Shown: positions 33,260 through 43,051, numbered from the stretch's first letter. The stretch is DNA of 64,000 nt from Microbacterium aurantiacum (GCF_021654035.1 NZ_JAJPDW010000001.1:248001-312000); one strand, 5' to 3'. Made by a program: numbers and translations. Notes: generated by a model not told the origin, from the letters alone.

Positions 33260-36000
33260 GGCGCCGCCGGACGCTCTCCGGCGAGCACGCGCTCAGCCCA
33301 CTCCGACAGGCGGGTGCGGTCGATCTTGGAGTTGTGACGGATGTCGGTCGGCAGCGCCGGCACGGCGAGCACCGCGGCGAGCGGCGTCGAGGTCGCTGCG
33401 CGCACCGCCTCGGTCAGTGCGGGATCGGCGAGCCCGGGACGGGATGCCGCGGGCACTGTCTCGACGACGGCGACGGCCTGACGCAGCCGATGCGGCCCGA
33501 CGCCGACGACGGCCGCGCGGCGCACGCCGTCGACCCGCTCGATCTGCTGCTCCGGTCCGACCGGCGCGAGGGGCCCGTCTTCCGTGACGATGACGTGCGG
33601 CAGACGCCCCTCGATCCAGAGGCGTCCCGCCGCGTCGAGGTGCCCGATGTCGCCGGTGCGGTGCCAGCGGGCGCCGTCCTCCGGCACGTCGCGCGCGGCC
33701 GCCCGATCGGTCAGCCACAGGCGGTCGTAGTGGTCCTTCAGGTGCGCGGCGCTGATGAGCACCTCGCCGAGGACCCCCGGGTCCTCGCTCGGGGTCCCGG
33801 TCGCGCGGCCGTCGGCGTCGAGGGCGCTGATCCGGACGCGGTTCGCCCCGATCGGTGCGCCGACGAGCACGCCGGAGTCAGCGGCATCCGTGGCTGCCGT
33901 GATCTCGTCGAGCGTGACGTCGGTCACCAGCAGGCACTCGGTCATGCCGTAGGGGGTGTGCGCGGTCGCGTTCGGCATGAGCGCGCCGATCGAGGTCAGC
34001 AGCGGCGCGCCGACGGGGGCGCCGGTGGAGAGGAACGCGTCGACGCGCGCGAGTGCCTCGCGATCGGCATCGGTGAGCGACTCGGCGGTGGCGACGACGT
34101 TCAGCACCGCGGCGGGCGAGAGGAACACCACCCGCGCGTCGGATGCGCGCACAGCCGCCGCAACGGATGCCGCGGTGAGGGTGCGGGGAGCCGAGACGTC
34201 CATGTCGGGCGTCGCCGACCGCGTGCCGAGGGCGGGTCCGAGGAGCGCGAACGGCGCGAACCCGGTGACGAGGCCGGTGTCGGCGGTGACGCCGAAGTGC
34301 GCGGCGAGCACGTCGCGGAGCGCGGCGAGCTGGCCGTGCGTGAACGCGACGCCCTTCGCCGGTCCGGTCGAGCCGGAGGTGAAGAGGATCGCGGCGGGGT
34401 CGTCGGGTCCGGGCTCGTCGGGGAGGTCGGAGTGCGCGCCCAGGGCGGCGACGTCGGCGAGGCAGGTCGCGACGCCGAGGGCGGCGGCGGTGACGCGCGG
34501 CAGACGCGAGGCCGAGATCCGCAGGCCGGGCCAGCCGAGCACGCGCGCGGCGGTGAGGCCGGGAAGCTCGCCGATGATGACGTCGGGCCAGGCGCCGCGG
34601 ACGGCGCGGGTGAGTCCCTTGACGCCGAGGCCTGCGTCGGCGACGACGACGACCGCGCCGATGCGGAGGCACGCGTACACGATCGCCGACAGGGTCGGGC
34701 CCGGGGGGACGAGGAGCGACACCCGGTCGCCGCGCTCGACGCCCATCGCGGACAGACCCGCCGCGATCTGGCGCACGCGGGCGTTCAGCTGCCGCCAGCT
34801 GACCCGGAGGGGCTCGGTGGTCGAGTTCGAGGTGGTGCCCGCGGCGCTCCGCGTCATGTCGATGACGGCGGTGCTGTCGTCGTCGGCGCGAGTCTGGAGG
34901 GCCCGGAAGATCGGGGTGAAGGGTCCGGGCTCGCCGGCTCCGGATGCGGGTGCGGGTGCGCCCGGGGCGGCGGCCGCGGGCGCGGCATCCGTTCCCGAGT
35001 GCTCCGCGACCCGCTCGCCCAGCCACGCGAAGAGCGCGTCGGCGACCGGCCGTTCTTCGGCGATCATGTGGCCCGCGCCCTCGAACCGGTGGACGTCGGC
35101 GTGCGGCAGGCGCGTGACGAGGTCGTCGAGGTAGCGGTCGCCGAAGATCGGGTCGCGCGGACCCCACAGCATGAGGGCCGGCACGGTCAGCGCGGCGACG
35201 CCGGCCGCGATGCGCTCGAGCTCGGCGAAGCTCTCGTGGCGCGCGTCGACGGGGATGTCGGCGACGAATCCGCCGATGCCGTCGCGACGATCGGCCGAGG
35301 CGTAGGGCGCGCGATACGCGTCGCGGACCGCCGGATCGAGCGCGGGCGAGGCGAGGGAGAGCGTCGTGTCGAGGAAAGCGGTCGTGCGCACGGTCGAGGC
35401 CGCGAGGACGCCGCGCGCACCGGCGAGGCGGAGGGGTGCCGGGATCGGCACGCCCTCGGGGTGGTGGATCGCGGTGTTGAGCATCATGACGCCGGCGAGC
35501 TGCTCGGGGTGGTCCACGGCCCAGCCGAGCGAGACGACCCCGCCCCAGTCGTGGCCGAGGGTCACGACATCGCCGTCGAGCTCGAGCGCGTCAGTGAGGG
35601 CGCCGAGATCCTGCACGCGCTGCGCGAGCGGGCGACGGATGCCGGTCCGTTCGGAGTAGCCCATCTCGAGCTGGTCCACCGCGACGACGCGCCACGCGGG
35701 CGCACCCGTACGGGCCGCCTCGACGGAACCAGACACCACGCTCCGCCACAGGTACGACCAGGTCGGGTTTCCGTGGACCGCGAGGATCGTCCCGACCGGC
35801 GTGAGGCCGAGATCGTCGAGCGCGGGCTGCGAGTCCAGGATGTGCCACGAGCGGGAGGCGCCGGCATCCGTTCCGCGTCCGGGCACCGTGACGATGCGGG
35901 AGAAGCGGGGGTCGAGACCGGGAAGCCCCGGCGGCGGAACCTGCGCGCGGCCGGATCGGGCAGGCGCGCCCGCGCCCGCGTCCACCGCGGGAGAGGTCAC
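33256..36000 (-). CDS. oleBC: OleBC fusion: beta-lactone decarboxylase plus beta-lactone synthetase
   Basis: A 914-aa fusion. Residues about 45-335 are an alpha/beta hydrolase of the haloalkane-dehalogenase type (AVHGNPTWSYLWR, nucleophile Asp151 in GHDWGG, His in GAGHMIAEERP). An Ala/Pro linker (about 340-370) leads to an AMP-forming adenylation domain (about 380-914; ILFTSGSTGPAKGVAFTH). OleC converts beta-hydroxy acids to beta-lactones and OleB decarboxylates these to cis-olefins. Fused OleBC is known from some actinobacteria. GTG 36000 overlaps the oleA stop by 4 nt; a longer upstream frame overlaps oleA and is rejected. Confidence 0.92.
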   Translation of the reverse strand: MTSPAVDAGAGAPARSGRAQVPPPGLPGLDPRFSRIVTVPGRGTDAGASRSWHILDSQPALDDLGLTPVGTILAVHGNPTWSYLWRSVVSGSVEAARTGAPAWRVVAVDQLEMGYSERTGIRRPLAQRVQDLGALTDALELDGDVVTLGHDWGGVVSLGWAVDHPEQLAGVMMLNTAIHHPEGVPIPAPLRLAGARGVLAASTVRTTAFLDTTLSLASPALDPAVRDAYRAPYASADRRDGIGGFVADIPVDARHESFAELERIAAGVAALTVPALMLWGPRDPIFGDRYLDDLVTRLPHADVHRFEGAGHMIAEERPVADALFAWLGERVAEHSGTDAAPAAAAPGAPAPASGAGEPGPFTPIFRALQTRADDDSTAVIDMTRSAAGTTSNSTTEPLRVSWRQLNARVRQIAAGLSAMGVERGDRVSLLVPPGPTLSAIVYACLRIGAVVVVADAGLGVKGLTRAVRGAWPDVIIGELPGLTAARVLGWPGLRISASRLPRVTAAALGVATCLADVAALGAHSDLPDEPGPDDPAAILFTSGSTGPAKGVAFTHGQLAALRDVLAAHFGVTADTGLVTGFAPFALLGPALGTRSATPDMDVSAPRTLTAASVAAAVRASDARVVFLSPAAVLNVVATAESLTDADREALARVDAFLSTGAPVGAPLLTSIGALMPNATAHTPYGMTECLLVTDVTLDEITAATDAADSGVLVGAPIGANRVRISALDADGRATGTPSEDPGVLGEVLISAAHLKDHYDRLWLTDRAAARDVPEDGARWHRTGDIGHLDAAGRLWIEGRLPHVIVTEDGPLAPVGPEQQIERVDGVRRAAVVGVGPHRLRQAVAVVETVPAASRPGLADPALTEAVRAATSTPLAAVLAVPALPTDIRHNSKIDRTRLSEWAERVLAGERPAAP

Positions 36001-37019
36001 CAGGCCAGTTCCATCATCGCCGTGTTGAGGCCCGAGCCGACGCCCATGAGGAGGACCCGATCGCCTCGTTGCAGGGTCTTCTGCTCCTCGACGAGGGTGA
36101 TCGGGATCGACGCGGGGCCGACGTTGCCGAGCGTCGGGAAGGTGGTGGGAACGCGCGAGCGGTCGAGCTTGGCGGCCTTCACGATCGCGTTCGTGTGGAC
36201 GGAGGAGACCTGGTGGGTGATGTAGCGGTCCATCTTCGACCAGTTCCACTCGGGTGCCGCCTCTTTCCAGGCCGACACGACGAGGTCGAGTCCGCCCTTC
36301 AGGAGCGCCTTGGCATCGGTGAACATGCCGTCGACGCTGCCGACGCAGAGCTCGTGGAACTGCGTGGCTGCACGGGTCACGCCGCCGAGGATCCGGTGGC
36401 CTTCGGGGTGCTCGTCGGCGCGACCGAGGACGGCGGCGGCCGACCCCGAGCCGAGGGTCAGCGAGGCGAACTCGCTCATGAACCCGTCGCGGTCGGCATC
36501 CGAATTCACGAGGCGGTTGATGGTGTTGACCTGGATCTCGTCGGCGTCCTCGCCGTTGACGACGATCGCGTAGCGGATCTGACCCGACTCGATCATGCTC
36601 GCGGCGAGGCTCATGCCGTTGACGAAGCCGAGGCAGGCGTTGGCGACGTCGAAGTTGATGGCGGATGTCGGCAGGCCGAGGCCGTGGTGCAGGCGCACGG
36701 CGACCGAGGGCTCGAGGTGCTTGCGGGTCACCGAGGTGTTGATGAGGAGGCCGACCTCGCTCGGGTCGACGCCGGCGTCGGCCAAGGCGCGGGCGCCGGC
36801 CTGGATGGTGGCGTCGTCGGTGGCTTCACCGTCGGCCCAGTTGCGCCGCTCGACGACGCCGGCGACGCGCTGCAGGAGGCCGGGCCGGAGTTTCAGACGC
36901 GCGAGGGCGCCCTCGAGGCGCTGCTCGATGTCGGCGGACGTCGTCACCCGCGAAGGGAGCACGCTCGCGACCGACAACAGGGAGACGTTGTCGAAGCGCG
37001 TCGTCGCATTACCGGCCAC
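35997..37019 (-). CDS. oleA: OleA, thiolase-fold fatty acyl-CoA condensing enzyme
   Basis: A 340-aa KAS III-like enzyme joining two long-chain acyl-CoAs head to head. Visible active-site residues are Cys129 (VANACLGFVNG), His269 (YITHQVSS) and Asn299 (TLGNVGPAS). Glu103 in HLEPSVAV corresponds to the channel Glu that distinguishes OleA from FabH. GTG 37019 has GGAGG 5 nt upstream; the longer open frame ahead is not used. It leads the oleA-oleBC-oleD operon, a complete route to very-long-chain alkenes. Confidence 0.93.
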   Translation of the reverse strand: MAGNATTRFDNVSLLSVASVLPSRVTTSADIEQRLEGALARLKLRPGLLQRVAGVVERRNWADGEATDDATIQAGARALADAGVDPSEVGLLINTSVTRKHLEPSVAVRLHHGLGLPTSAINFDVANACLGFVNGMSLAASMIESGQIRYAIVVNGEDADEIQVNTINRLVNSDADRDGFMSEFASLTLGSGSAAAVLGRADEHPEGHRILGGVTRAATQFHELCVGSVDGMFTDAKALLKGGLDLVVSAWKEAAPEWNWSKMDRYITHQVSSVHTNAIVKAAKLDRSRVPTTFPTLGNVGPASIPITLVEEQKTLQRGDRVLLMGVGSGLNTAMMELAW

Positions 37020-37167
37020 GAAACCTCCGTCACGGGACGTACGCGCCCGCGTCGCCCAAAGCCTTGATTTTACGCGTCCCGCATAGCTTCGTGGGCATAT
37101 GCGGGTGTGGGGTATGCTCCCCGGTCGTCGCAGAGGCGCCCGGCGGCGCGGCGGATACGCTGATCCG

Positions 37168-37857
37168 ATGATCGACGCCCAGCCCGCCGACGGTGCCGAG
37201 CCCGCTCGGGGGGCCGCGTCCGAGGTTGTGCCCGAGTCTCTGCAGGAGGCCCTGCACGAGGTGGGTGTCGGGCCGTGGCCCGGCGGGCCGGACGCGTGGC
37301 CGACGGACGAGCGGTACGACCGCGAGCTGCTCGCCGCCGGCGACCGGCGCAACGTCGAGGACCGCTACCGCTACTGGACGATGGAGGCGATCGTCGCCGA
37401 TCTCGACGAGCGGCGGCATCCGTTCCATGTGGCGATAGAGAACTGGCAGCACGACATGAACATCGGCTCGATCGTGCGCAGCGCCAACGCGTTCCTCGCC
37501 GCCGAGGTGCACATCATCGGGCGCCGGCGGTGGAATCGCCGCGGCGCGATGGTGACCGACCGGTATCAGCACGTCCGGCATCACGAGGACGTCGCGGCGT
37601 TCACGGCCTGGGCGACGGATGCCGGCATCCCGGTGATCGCGGTCGACAACGTCGAGGGGTCCGTTCCGGTGGACCGGGCGGAGCTCCCCGAGCGATGCGT
37701 GCTGCTGTTCGGGAAGGAGGGGCCCGGTCTGTCGGCGGAGGCGGTGGCCGCGGCATCCGGCGTCGTGGAGATCACGCAGTACGGCTCGACCCGCTCGATC
37801 AACGCCAGCGCCGCCGCCGCCGTGGTCATGTACGAGTGGTGCCGCCGCTGGGCCTGA
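37168..37857 (+). CDS. TrmH/SpoU-family RNA 2'-O-methyltransferase
   Basis: A 229-aa SPOUT methyltransferase. An N-terminal extension (residues 1-85) precedes motif I VAIENWQHDMNIGSIVRSANAF (about 90-111), motif II LLFGKEGPGLSAE (about 181-193) and motif III EITQYGSTRSINASAAAAVVMYEW (about 202-225), the trefoil knot. It should methylate a ribose in tRNA or rRNA. ATG 37168 is 6 nt after TACGCT (37156-37161), supporting a leaderless start. Monocistronic. Confidence 0.9.
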   Translation: MIDAQPADGAEPARGAASEVVPESLQEALHEVGVGPWPGGPDAWPTDERYDRELLAAGDRRNVEDRYRYWTMEAIVADLDERRHPFHVAIENWQHDMNIGSIVRSANAFLAAEVHIIGRRRWNRRGAMVTDRYQHVRHHEDVAAFTAWATDAGIPVIAVDNVEGSVPVDRAELPERCVLLFGKEGPGLSAEAVAAASGVVEITQYGSTRSINASAAAAVVMYEWCRRWA

Positions 37858-37928
37858 CCCCCGCGCTGCGCCCGTGACGCGTGTCGTTCTCGAGGCGCCA
37901 ACAACGGGGGAGAATGAGCGGGCGGGGG

Positions 37929-39371
37929 TCAGTAGTGGGCGCCGAAACCGACAGCGCTGTCGCCGGTCTCGAGATCGGTGGCCTCGGACCCGCCGAAGAG
38001 CACGCGCGAGATCCCGCTCGTGGAGGCGAGGAGGTCGTCGAGCGCCTGCACGAGGTCCTCGTCGGTGACGCTCCGCTCGTCCAGGGTGGCGCGCAGCACC
38101 GCGCGACGCATGAGCTCCTTCGCGAAGGACGCCGTAGACCCCTCCGCGAGGTCGGCGCACGCGTCGACGACCTCGGGCGACAGGGGCAGGGCCTCGGCGT
38201 ACAGGCGGAACAGGCGACGGCGCGCCGCGGCATCCGGCAGCGGGATCTCCACCGCCAGGTCGACCCGGCCCGGGCGGGCGGCGAGAGCGGGCTCGAGGGC
38301 GTCCGCACGGTTCGTGGTCAGAATGAAGGCGACGTCCGCATCGCCGTCGAGACCGTCCAGCGCGTCGAGGACCTCGAACAGCAGAGGCTGGATGCCGTAC
38401 GCATCGCGCGAGGCGGCGACGAGGTCGACATCCTCGAGCACGACGATCGCGGGCGTCATCGTGCGCGCGAGTCGCGTGGCCTCACCGACCAGGCCGAGGG
38501 CTCCGCCCTGGAGGAGGACGACGGTCGCCTCCGGCGCTTCGCTCAGCAGGTGGCGCACGGTCAGGGTCTTCCCGGTGCCCGGCGGGCCGTAGAGCAGCAC
38601 GCCTCGCTTCAGGTGCTGACCGTGGGCTGCGAGCTGCGCACCCTGCCGCGAGATGCCGACGACGTGAGTGTGGATGCGCTCCCGGGCCCCGTCCGGCAGG
38701 ATCAGGGCGTCGGCGGGGACGTGCGGACGCGGCACGAACGTCAGGCGTCCGAGGCTGTTGCCGTACTCGTCGCGGGTGAACGTCACGACGTTCCCGCGCA
38801 CGACGCTGCGCTCCGTCATCAACCGGCGGACCTCTGCGACGAAGGATGCCGCGGTGGCGGTGTCGACGGCGACGATCTCCAGCGACCCGGCCTCGCGTCC
38901 GAACTGCGGGGCGGGTCCGCGCTGCAGGACGACGAGCGGTGAGCCGTCGAGCCGGAGCAGGCGCAGGGCGAACGATACGGTCTGGCGCGTGGCGTCGGGG
39001 CCGGTCGCGGCCGAGGTGTACTCGACGGGGCCCCCGAGGGAGTAGTTCGTGTGTGCGCTGCGGAGCATGCCCGCGAGGTCGTCGTGCAGCCGGTTCATCC
39101 CGGCGACGCCGAGGGTCTCGGCATCCGGATCCGCGCGAGCGATCTCGTCGATGGCGAGGTCGGCGTCGACGAGGCGGTGGGGTCGCACCTCCTCCGACGT
39201 GATGGGAAGACCGCTCGGGTCGACACCGAGGTGCGCCGCGACGCGGTCGCCGAGGCCCGTCAGCTCGGGTTCGCGATCGTCGGGGAGTGCCAGGAGGCGG
39301 TGCATGAGGCGACCGAGCTGGCGCATCAGGGCCGCGTCGCCGTTCGATCCGCTGTCGTCGTGGGCGTTCAC
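37929..39371 (-). CDS. AAA+ ATPase (CDC48/FtsH-like single module)
   Basis: A 480-aa protein. The N-terminal half (about 1-205) has no recognised domain. The AAA module (about 215-390) has Walker A GPPGTGKT, Walker B VVLEDVDLVA and sensor-1 FILTTNRAD, and a C-terminal helical lid follows. It resembles stand-alone remodelling ATPases of actinobacteria, without a protease domain. GTG 39371 is chosen because TACGGT (39379-39384) lies 7 nt upstream; a start 3 codons earlier is possible. The substrate is unknown. Confidence 0.8.
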   Translation of the reverse strand: MNAHDDSGSNGDAALMRQLGRLMHRLLALPDDREPELTGLGDRVAAHLGVDPSGLPITSEEVRPHRLVDADLAIDEIARADPDAETLGVAGMNRLHDDLAGMLRSAHTNYSLGGPVEYTSAATGPDATRQTVSFALRLLRLDGSPLVVLQRGPAPQFGREAGSLEIVAVDTATAASFVAEVRRLMTERSVVRGNVVTFTRDEYGNSLGRLTFVPRPHVPADALILPDGARERIHTHVVGISRQGAQLAAHGQHLKRGVLLYGPPGTGKTLTVRHLLSEAPEATVVLLQGGALGLVGEATRLARTMTPAIVVLEDVDLVAASRDAYGIQPLLFEVLDALDGLDGDADVAFILTTNRADALEPALAARPGRVDLAVEIPLPDAAARRRLFRLYAEALPLSPEVVDACADLAEGSTASFAKELMRRAVLRATLDERSVTDEDLVQALDDLLASTSGISRVLFGGSEATDLETGDSAVGFGAHY

Positions 39372-39409
39372 CCGCCCCACCGTAGTCCGGCGCCGTGCGA
39401 GAGCGCCCG

Positions 39410-39470
39410 GTTCGGTGGCGCCTTTGCGTGGGTGTTGGCCCCGCGCACCCGCAGCCAGGCGCCACCGAAC
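39410..39470. repeat. Inverted-repeat element G (TTCGGTGGCGCC)
   Basis: GTTCGGTGGCGCC at 39410-39422 is the perfect 13-bp mirror of GGCGCCACCGAAC at 39458-39470. The interior has a second weaker pairing (GCGTGGGTG / CGCACCCGC). It lies between the AAA+ ATPase start and element H. Confidence 0.75.
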
Positions 39471-39497
39471 GGCGAAGGGCCGCCCCGGCCACCCCGC

Positions 39498-39554
39498 TCA
39501 CTTGTCGCCTCTTGCGGGTTCGGGCGTCGCGCACCCGCAAGACGGGACAAGTGA
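39498..39554. repeat. Nested inverted-repeat element H (TCACTTGTC / CTTGCGGGT)
   Basis: Two inverted pairs are nested with equal spacing: TCACTTGTC, 4 nt, CTTGCGGGT, a 13-nt loop, ACCCGCAAG, 4 nt, GACAAGTGA. It ends 20 nt past the MATE stop (reverse strand), where it can act as a terminator. Confidence 0.78.
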
Positions 39555-39573
39555 ACCGAAGCCGCGTCCGCGC

Positions 39574-40911
39574 TCAGACGCCGGCGACGGCCCAGGCCTG
39601 GCCGCGCACGCGGGCGCCGAGGGTCGCGAGGCGGGCGAGCATGTAGACGCCGAAGAACGCGGCGCCGAGCCACGCGAGGCCGACGGCGCCCGCCGGCGCG
39701 AGGGCGGCGACGAGCGCGAGTGCGGGGAGGAAGGGCGCGAGGGTCAGCACGCCCGCGGCGGCGAGGTAGCGGACGTCGCCGGCGCCGATCAGCACGCCGT
39801 CGAGCACGAAGACGATGCCGCAGATCGGCTGGGCGACGGCGAGGATCAGCAGCGCGGGCTGGATCAGCGCCGCGAGCTCGGCATCCCCGGTGAAGAGCAG
39901 CCCCATCACTCCCGACGACGCCGCGATCACACCGCCGACGATCACCCCGAACCACGCCCCCCACGCCAGCGTGCGCCCCAGTACCCGGTGTGCGAACGGC
40001 ACGTCGCCGGCGCCGAGGGCCTTGCCGATCAGCGCTTGCGCGGCGATCGCGAGCGCGTCGAGGGCGAACGCGGCGGCGGAGAAGATCGTGAACGCCACCT
40101 GCCAGCCCGCGAGCTCCTCCGTTCCGAGACCGGTCGCGACCGCCACCGTCGCGAGCAGCGCGACGCGCAGCGACACCGTCCGCACGAACAGCCATCCGCC
40201 CGAGCGGGCCGACCCCGACACCCCCTCGCGCCGTGGACGAACGGATGCCTCGTGCCGACGCGCCAGGCGCCCGATCACCACGACGTAGGCCCCGACCATC
40301 GCCCATTGCGCGACGACCGTGCCCACGGCGGAACCGGCGATACCCCACCCGAAGCCGTAGATGAACAGCGCGTTGAGGAGGGCGTTGCCGGCGAACCCGA
40401 GCCCCGCGATCCACAGCGGGGTCACCGTGTCCTGCATGCCGCGGAGGAGGCCGGTGGCGGCGAACACGACGAGCATTGCGGGAAGACCCCACATCGAGAT
40501 GCCGAGATAGATCCGGGCCTGCTCCGCCACGGCATCCGTCGCTCCGAACGCCCCGACGAGCGCGGGGGTGAGCAGCGACCCGCCGAGCGCGAGCACCCCG
40601 CCGAGCCCGAGTGCGAGCCACATGCCGTCGATTCCGACCGAGACCGCGCGGCCCGGGTCGCCCGCGCCGAAGCGCCGCGCGACGGCCGGGGTCGTCGAGT
40701 ATGCGAGGAAGACCATCAGCCCGACGATGGTCTGCAGCACCGCCGAGGCGATGCCGAGCCCGGCGAGGGGCGTGACGCCCAGGTGCCCCACCATCGCGGC
40801 ATCCACGATGAGGAAGAGCGGCTCGGCGATGAGCGAGCCGAGGGCGGGGACGGCGAGCGCGAGGATCGAACGATTCAGGGTCGTCGGACTCGAACTCGGA
40901 CTCGTGCTCAC
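39574..40911 (-). CDS. MATE-family efflux transporter (DinF-like)
   Basis: A 445-aa integral membrane protein with about 12 helices arranged as two similar halves. It opens ILALAVPALGSLIAEPLFLIVDAAMVGHLG, the classic MATE N-terminus, with the halves joined near residue 225 by a basic loop (RRHEASVRPRREGV). It exports drugs or metabolites by Na+/H+ antiport. GTG 40911 lies 6 nt after TAGGCT (40918-40923). Divergent from the M13 peptidase. Confidence 0.92.
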   Translation of the reverse strand: MSTSPSSSPTTLNRSILALAVPALGSLIAEPLFLIVDAAMVGHLGVTPLAGLGIASAVLQTIVGLMVFLAYSTTPAVARRFGAGDPGRAVSVGIDGMWLALGLGGVLALGGSLLTPALVGAFGATDAVAEQARIYLGISMWGLPAMLVVFAATGLLRGMQDTVTPLWIAGLGFAGNALLNALFIYGFGWGIAGSAVGTVVAQWAMVGAYVVVIGRLARRHEASVRPRREGVSGSARSGGWLFVRTVSLRVALLATVAVATGLGTEELAGWQVAFTIFSAAAFALDALAIAAQALIGKALGAGDVPFAHRVLGRTLAWGAWFGVIVGGVIAASSGVMGLLFTGDAELAALIQPALLILAVAQPICGIVFVLDGVLIGAGDVRYLAAAGVLTLAPFLPALALVAALAPAGAVGLAWLGAAFFGVYMLARLATLGARVRGQAWAVAGV

Positions 40912-41020
40912 CCCACGAGCCTAGAAGCCCCACCCGACACGGGAGTCCGGCCGGTGACGGTCCGTCGAACTCCCGGAGCACCCAGCGAAGACATCGGATG
41001 CGGTGCTTATCCTGGGACGC

Positions 41021-42997
41021 ATGACCGATGCCCTCCGCTCCGGCCTCGCGCTGGATGAACTCAGCGCCGAGATCCGCCCCCAGGACGACCTGTACCGCTA
41101 CGTCAACGGCTCGTGGCTCGAGCGGACGGAGATCCCCGACGACAAGGCGCGCTGGGGGTCGTTCCACCTCATCGCCGAGCAGGCGGAGAAGGACGTCCAC
41201 GCGATCATCGAGGAGTCGGTCAGCGCCGATCCCGGCACCGAGCCGCGGAAGATCGGCGACCTCTTCACCAGCTTCATGGACACCGAGCGCATCGAGCGGC
41301 TCGGCGCCGAGCCGCTGCATCCGCTCCTCGCCCGCATCGACGCGGTCTCCTCGATCGAGGAGCTCCTCGTGCTCCTCGGCCAGTTCGAGCGCGAGGGTGT
41401 CGGCGGACTCCTCGGCCTCTACATCGAAGCCGACCCGGGCGACCCGCAGCGATACGTCCCCTTCGTCGCGCAGTCGGGGCTGTCGCTCCCCGACGAGAGC
41501 TACTACCGCCTCGAGAACTTCACCGAGCTCCGCCGCGTGTTCGAGGGGCACGTCCAGCGGATGCTGACTCTCGCCGGTGTTCCGGATGCCGAGGCCGCCG
41601 CCGCGCGCATCCTCGCCTTCGAGACCGAGGTCGCCACCCACCACTGGGACAACGTCCGCAGCCGCGACGCGGTCGCCACCTACAACCTCCTCGGCTGGGA
41701 CGACCTCGTCGCCCGCGCCGGTGTCGATCTCGCACCGTGGCGCGACGCGCTGGCGCCGGGCCGCGCGGAGGCGTTCGCCGAGGTCGTGGTGTCGCAGCCG
41801 AGCTTCGTCGAGGCGCTCGCCGGCATCCTCGTCCCCGAGCGTCTGCCGGTGCTGCAGGACTGGCTCCGCTTCCGCGTCATCCGCTCGTGGGCGTCGCTGC
41901 TGTCGGAGGACTTCGTCGCCGAGAACTTCGCCTTCTCGGGCACCCAGCTCTCGGGCGTCCCGCAGCTGCGCGAGCGCTGGAAGCGGGGCGTGAGCTTCGT
42001 CGAGGCGGCGATGGGCGAGGCCGTCGGCAAGGTCTACGTCGACCGGCACTTCCCGCCGGCGGCGAAGGACGCGATGGACGAACTCGTCGCGAACCTCATC
42101 GAGGCCTACCGCCGGAGCATCACCGACCTCGAGTGGATGAGCCCGGCCACCCGGGAGCGCGCTTTGGAGAAGCTCGACGCGTTCACGCCCAAGATCGGCT
42201 ACCCGAAGAAGTGGCGCGACTACTCCGGATTGACCGTGGACGCCGGCGACCTCGTCGGCAACGCCCTGCGCGCCCACGTGCTCGAGCACGACCGTCAGCT
42301 GGCGAAGATCGGCCAGCCGATCGACCGCGACGAGTGGCTCATGACCCCGCAGACGGTCAACGCCTACTACCACCCGCTGTACAACGAGATCGTCTTCCCG
42401 GCGGCCATCCTGCAGTACCCGTTCTTCGAGGCGGACCGGGATGCCGCGGCCAACTACGGCGGCATCGGCGCGGTCATCGGTCACGAGATCGGCCACGGGT
42501 TCGACGACCAGGGGAGCCGCTACGACGGCACCGGCGCGCTCAACGACTGGTGGACCGCCGAGGACCGCGCGGCGTTCGAAGAGCGCACCGCGAACCTCAT
42601 CGCCCAGTACGACGCGCTCTCGCCGGTCGGCCTCGGTGAGGAGCACACGGTCAACGGGTCGCTCACGATCGGCGAGAACATCGGCGACCTGGGCGGGCTC
42701 GGCATCGCGCTGAAGGCGTACGCGCTGCACCTCGAGAAGGCGGGCGAGCCGGCGGACGGCGGCGAGATCGACGGGTTCACCGGCATCCAGCGGCTCCTGC
42801 TGAGCTGGGCGCAGATCTGGCAGCAGAAGGGCCGGGATGCCGAGACCATCCGCCTCCTGACGATCGACCCGCACTCGCCGAACGAGTTCCGCTGCAACCA
42901 GATCGTGCGGAACATCGATGCGTTCTACGCTGCCTTCGACGTCACTGAGAACGACGCGCTGTGGCTACCGGCCGACCAGCGCGTGACGATCTGGTGA
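41021..42997 (+). CDS. M13-family zinc metallopeptidase (PepO/neprilysin-like)
   Basis: A 658-aa peptidase with the gluzincin motif H488-E-I-G-H492 (IGHEIGHGFDDQG) and the third ligand in ENIGDLGGL (about 552-560); NAYYHPLYNEIVFPAAIL is the conserved substrate strand. No signal peptide or transmembrane anchor is seen, so unlike eukaryotic neprilysin it is cytoplasmic. It cleaves oligopeptides. ATG 41021 is 7 nt after TATCCT (41008-41013). Confidence 0.95.
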   Translation: MTDALRSGLALDELSAEIRPQDDLYRYVNGSWLERTEIPDDKARWGSFHLIAEQAEKDVHAIIEESVSADPGTEPRKIGDLFTSFMDTERIERLGAEPLHPLLARIDAVSSIEELLVLLGQFEREGVGGLLGLYIEADPGDPQRYVPFVAQSGLSLPDESYYRLENFTELRRVFEGHVQRMLTLAGVPDAEAAAARILAFETEVATHHWDNVRSRDAVATYNLLGWDDLVARAGVDLAPWRDALAPGRAEAFAEVVVSQPSFVEALAGILVPERLPVLQDWLRFRVIRSWASLLSEDFVAENFAFSGTQLSGVPQLRERWKRGVSFVEAAMGEAVGKVYVDRHFPPAAKDAMDELVANLIEAYRRSITDLEWMSPATRERALEKLDAFTPKIGYPKKWRDYSGLTVDAGDLVGNALRAHVLEHDRQLAKIGQPIDRDEWLMTPQTVNAYYHPLYNEIVFPAAILQYPFFEADRDAAANYGGIGAVIGHEIGHGFDDQGSRYDGTGALNDWWTAEDRAAFEERTANLIAQYDALSPVGLGEEHTVNGSLTIGENIGDLGGLGIALKAYALHLEKAGEPADGGEIDGFTGIQRLLLSWAQIWQQKGRDAETIRLLTIDPHSPNEFRCNQIVRNIDAFYAAFDVTENDALWLPADQRVTIW

Positions 42998-43051
42998 TCC
43001 CGGGCGGAACCCGAACCGCCTGACCCGAAAAACCAGGAAGGACGCGCGAGC

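Noticed and set aside
33334..36225. A forward-strand open frame of 963 codons across oleBC
   Set aside because: OleBC on the other strand has all catalytic motifs; the forward frame is low-complexity Arg/Gly/Glu.
39368..42874. A very long open frame on the reverse strand across the M13 peptidase and beyond
   Set aside because: It is antisense to the intact peptidase and MATE genes, is Arg/Ala/Gly-rich without domains, and results from stop-codon scarcity in very GC-rich DNA.
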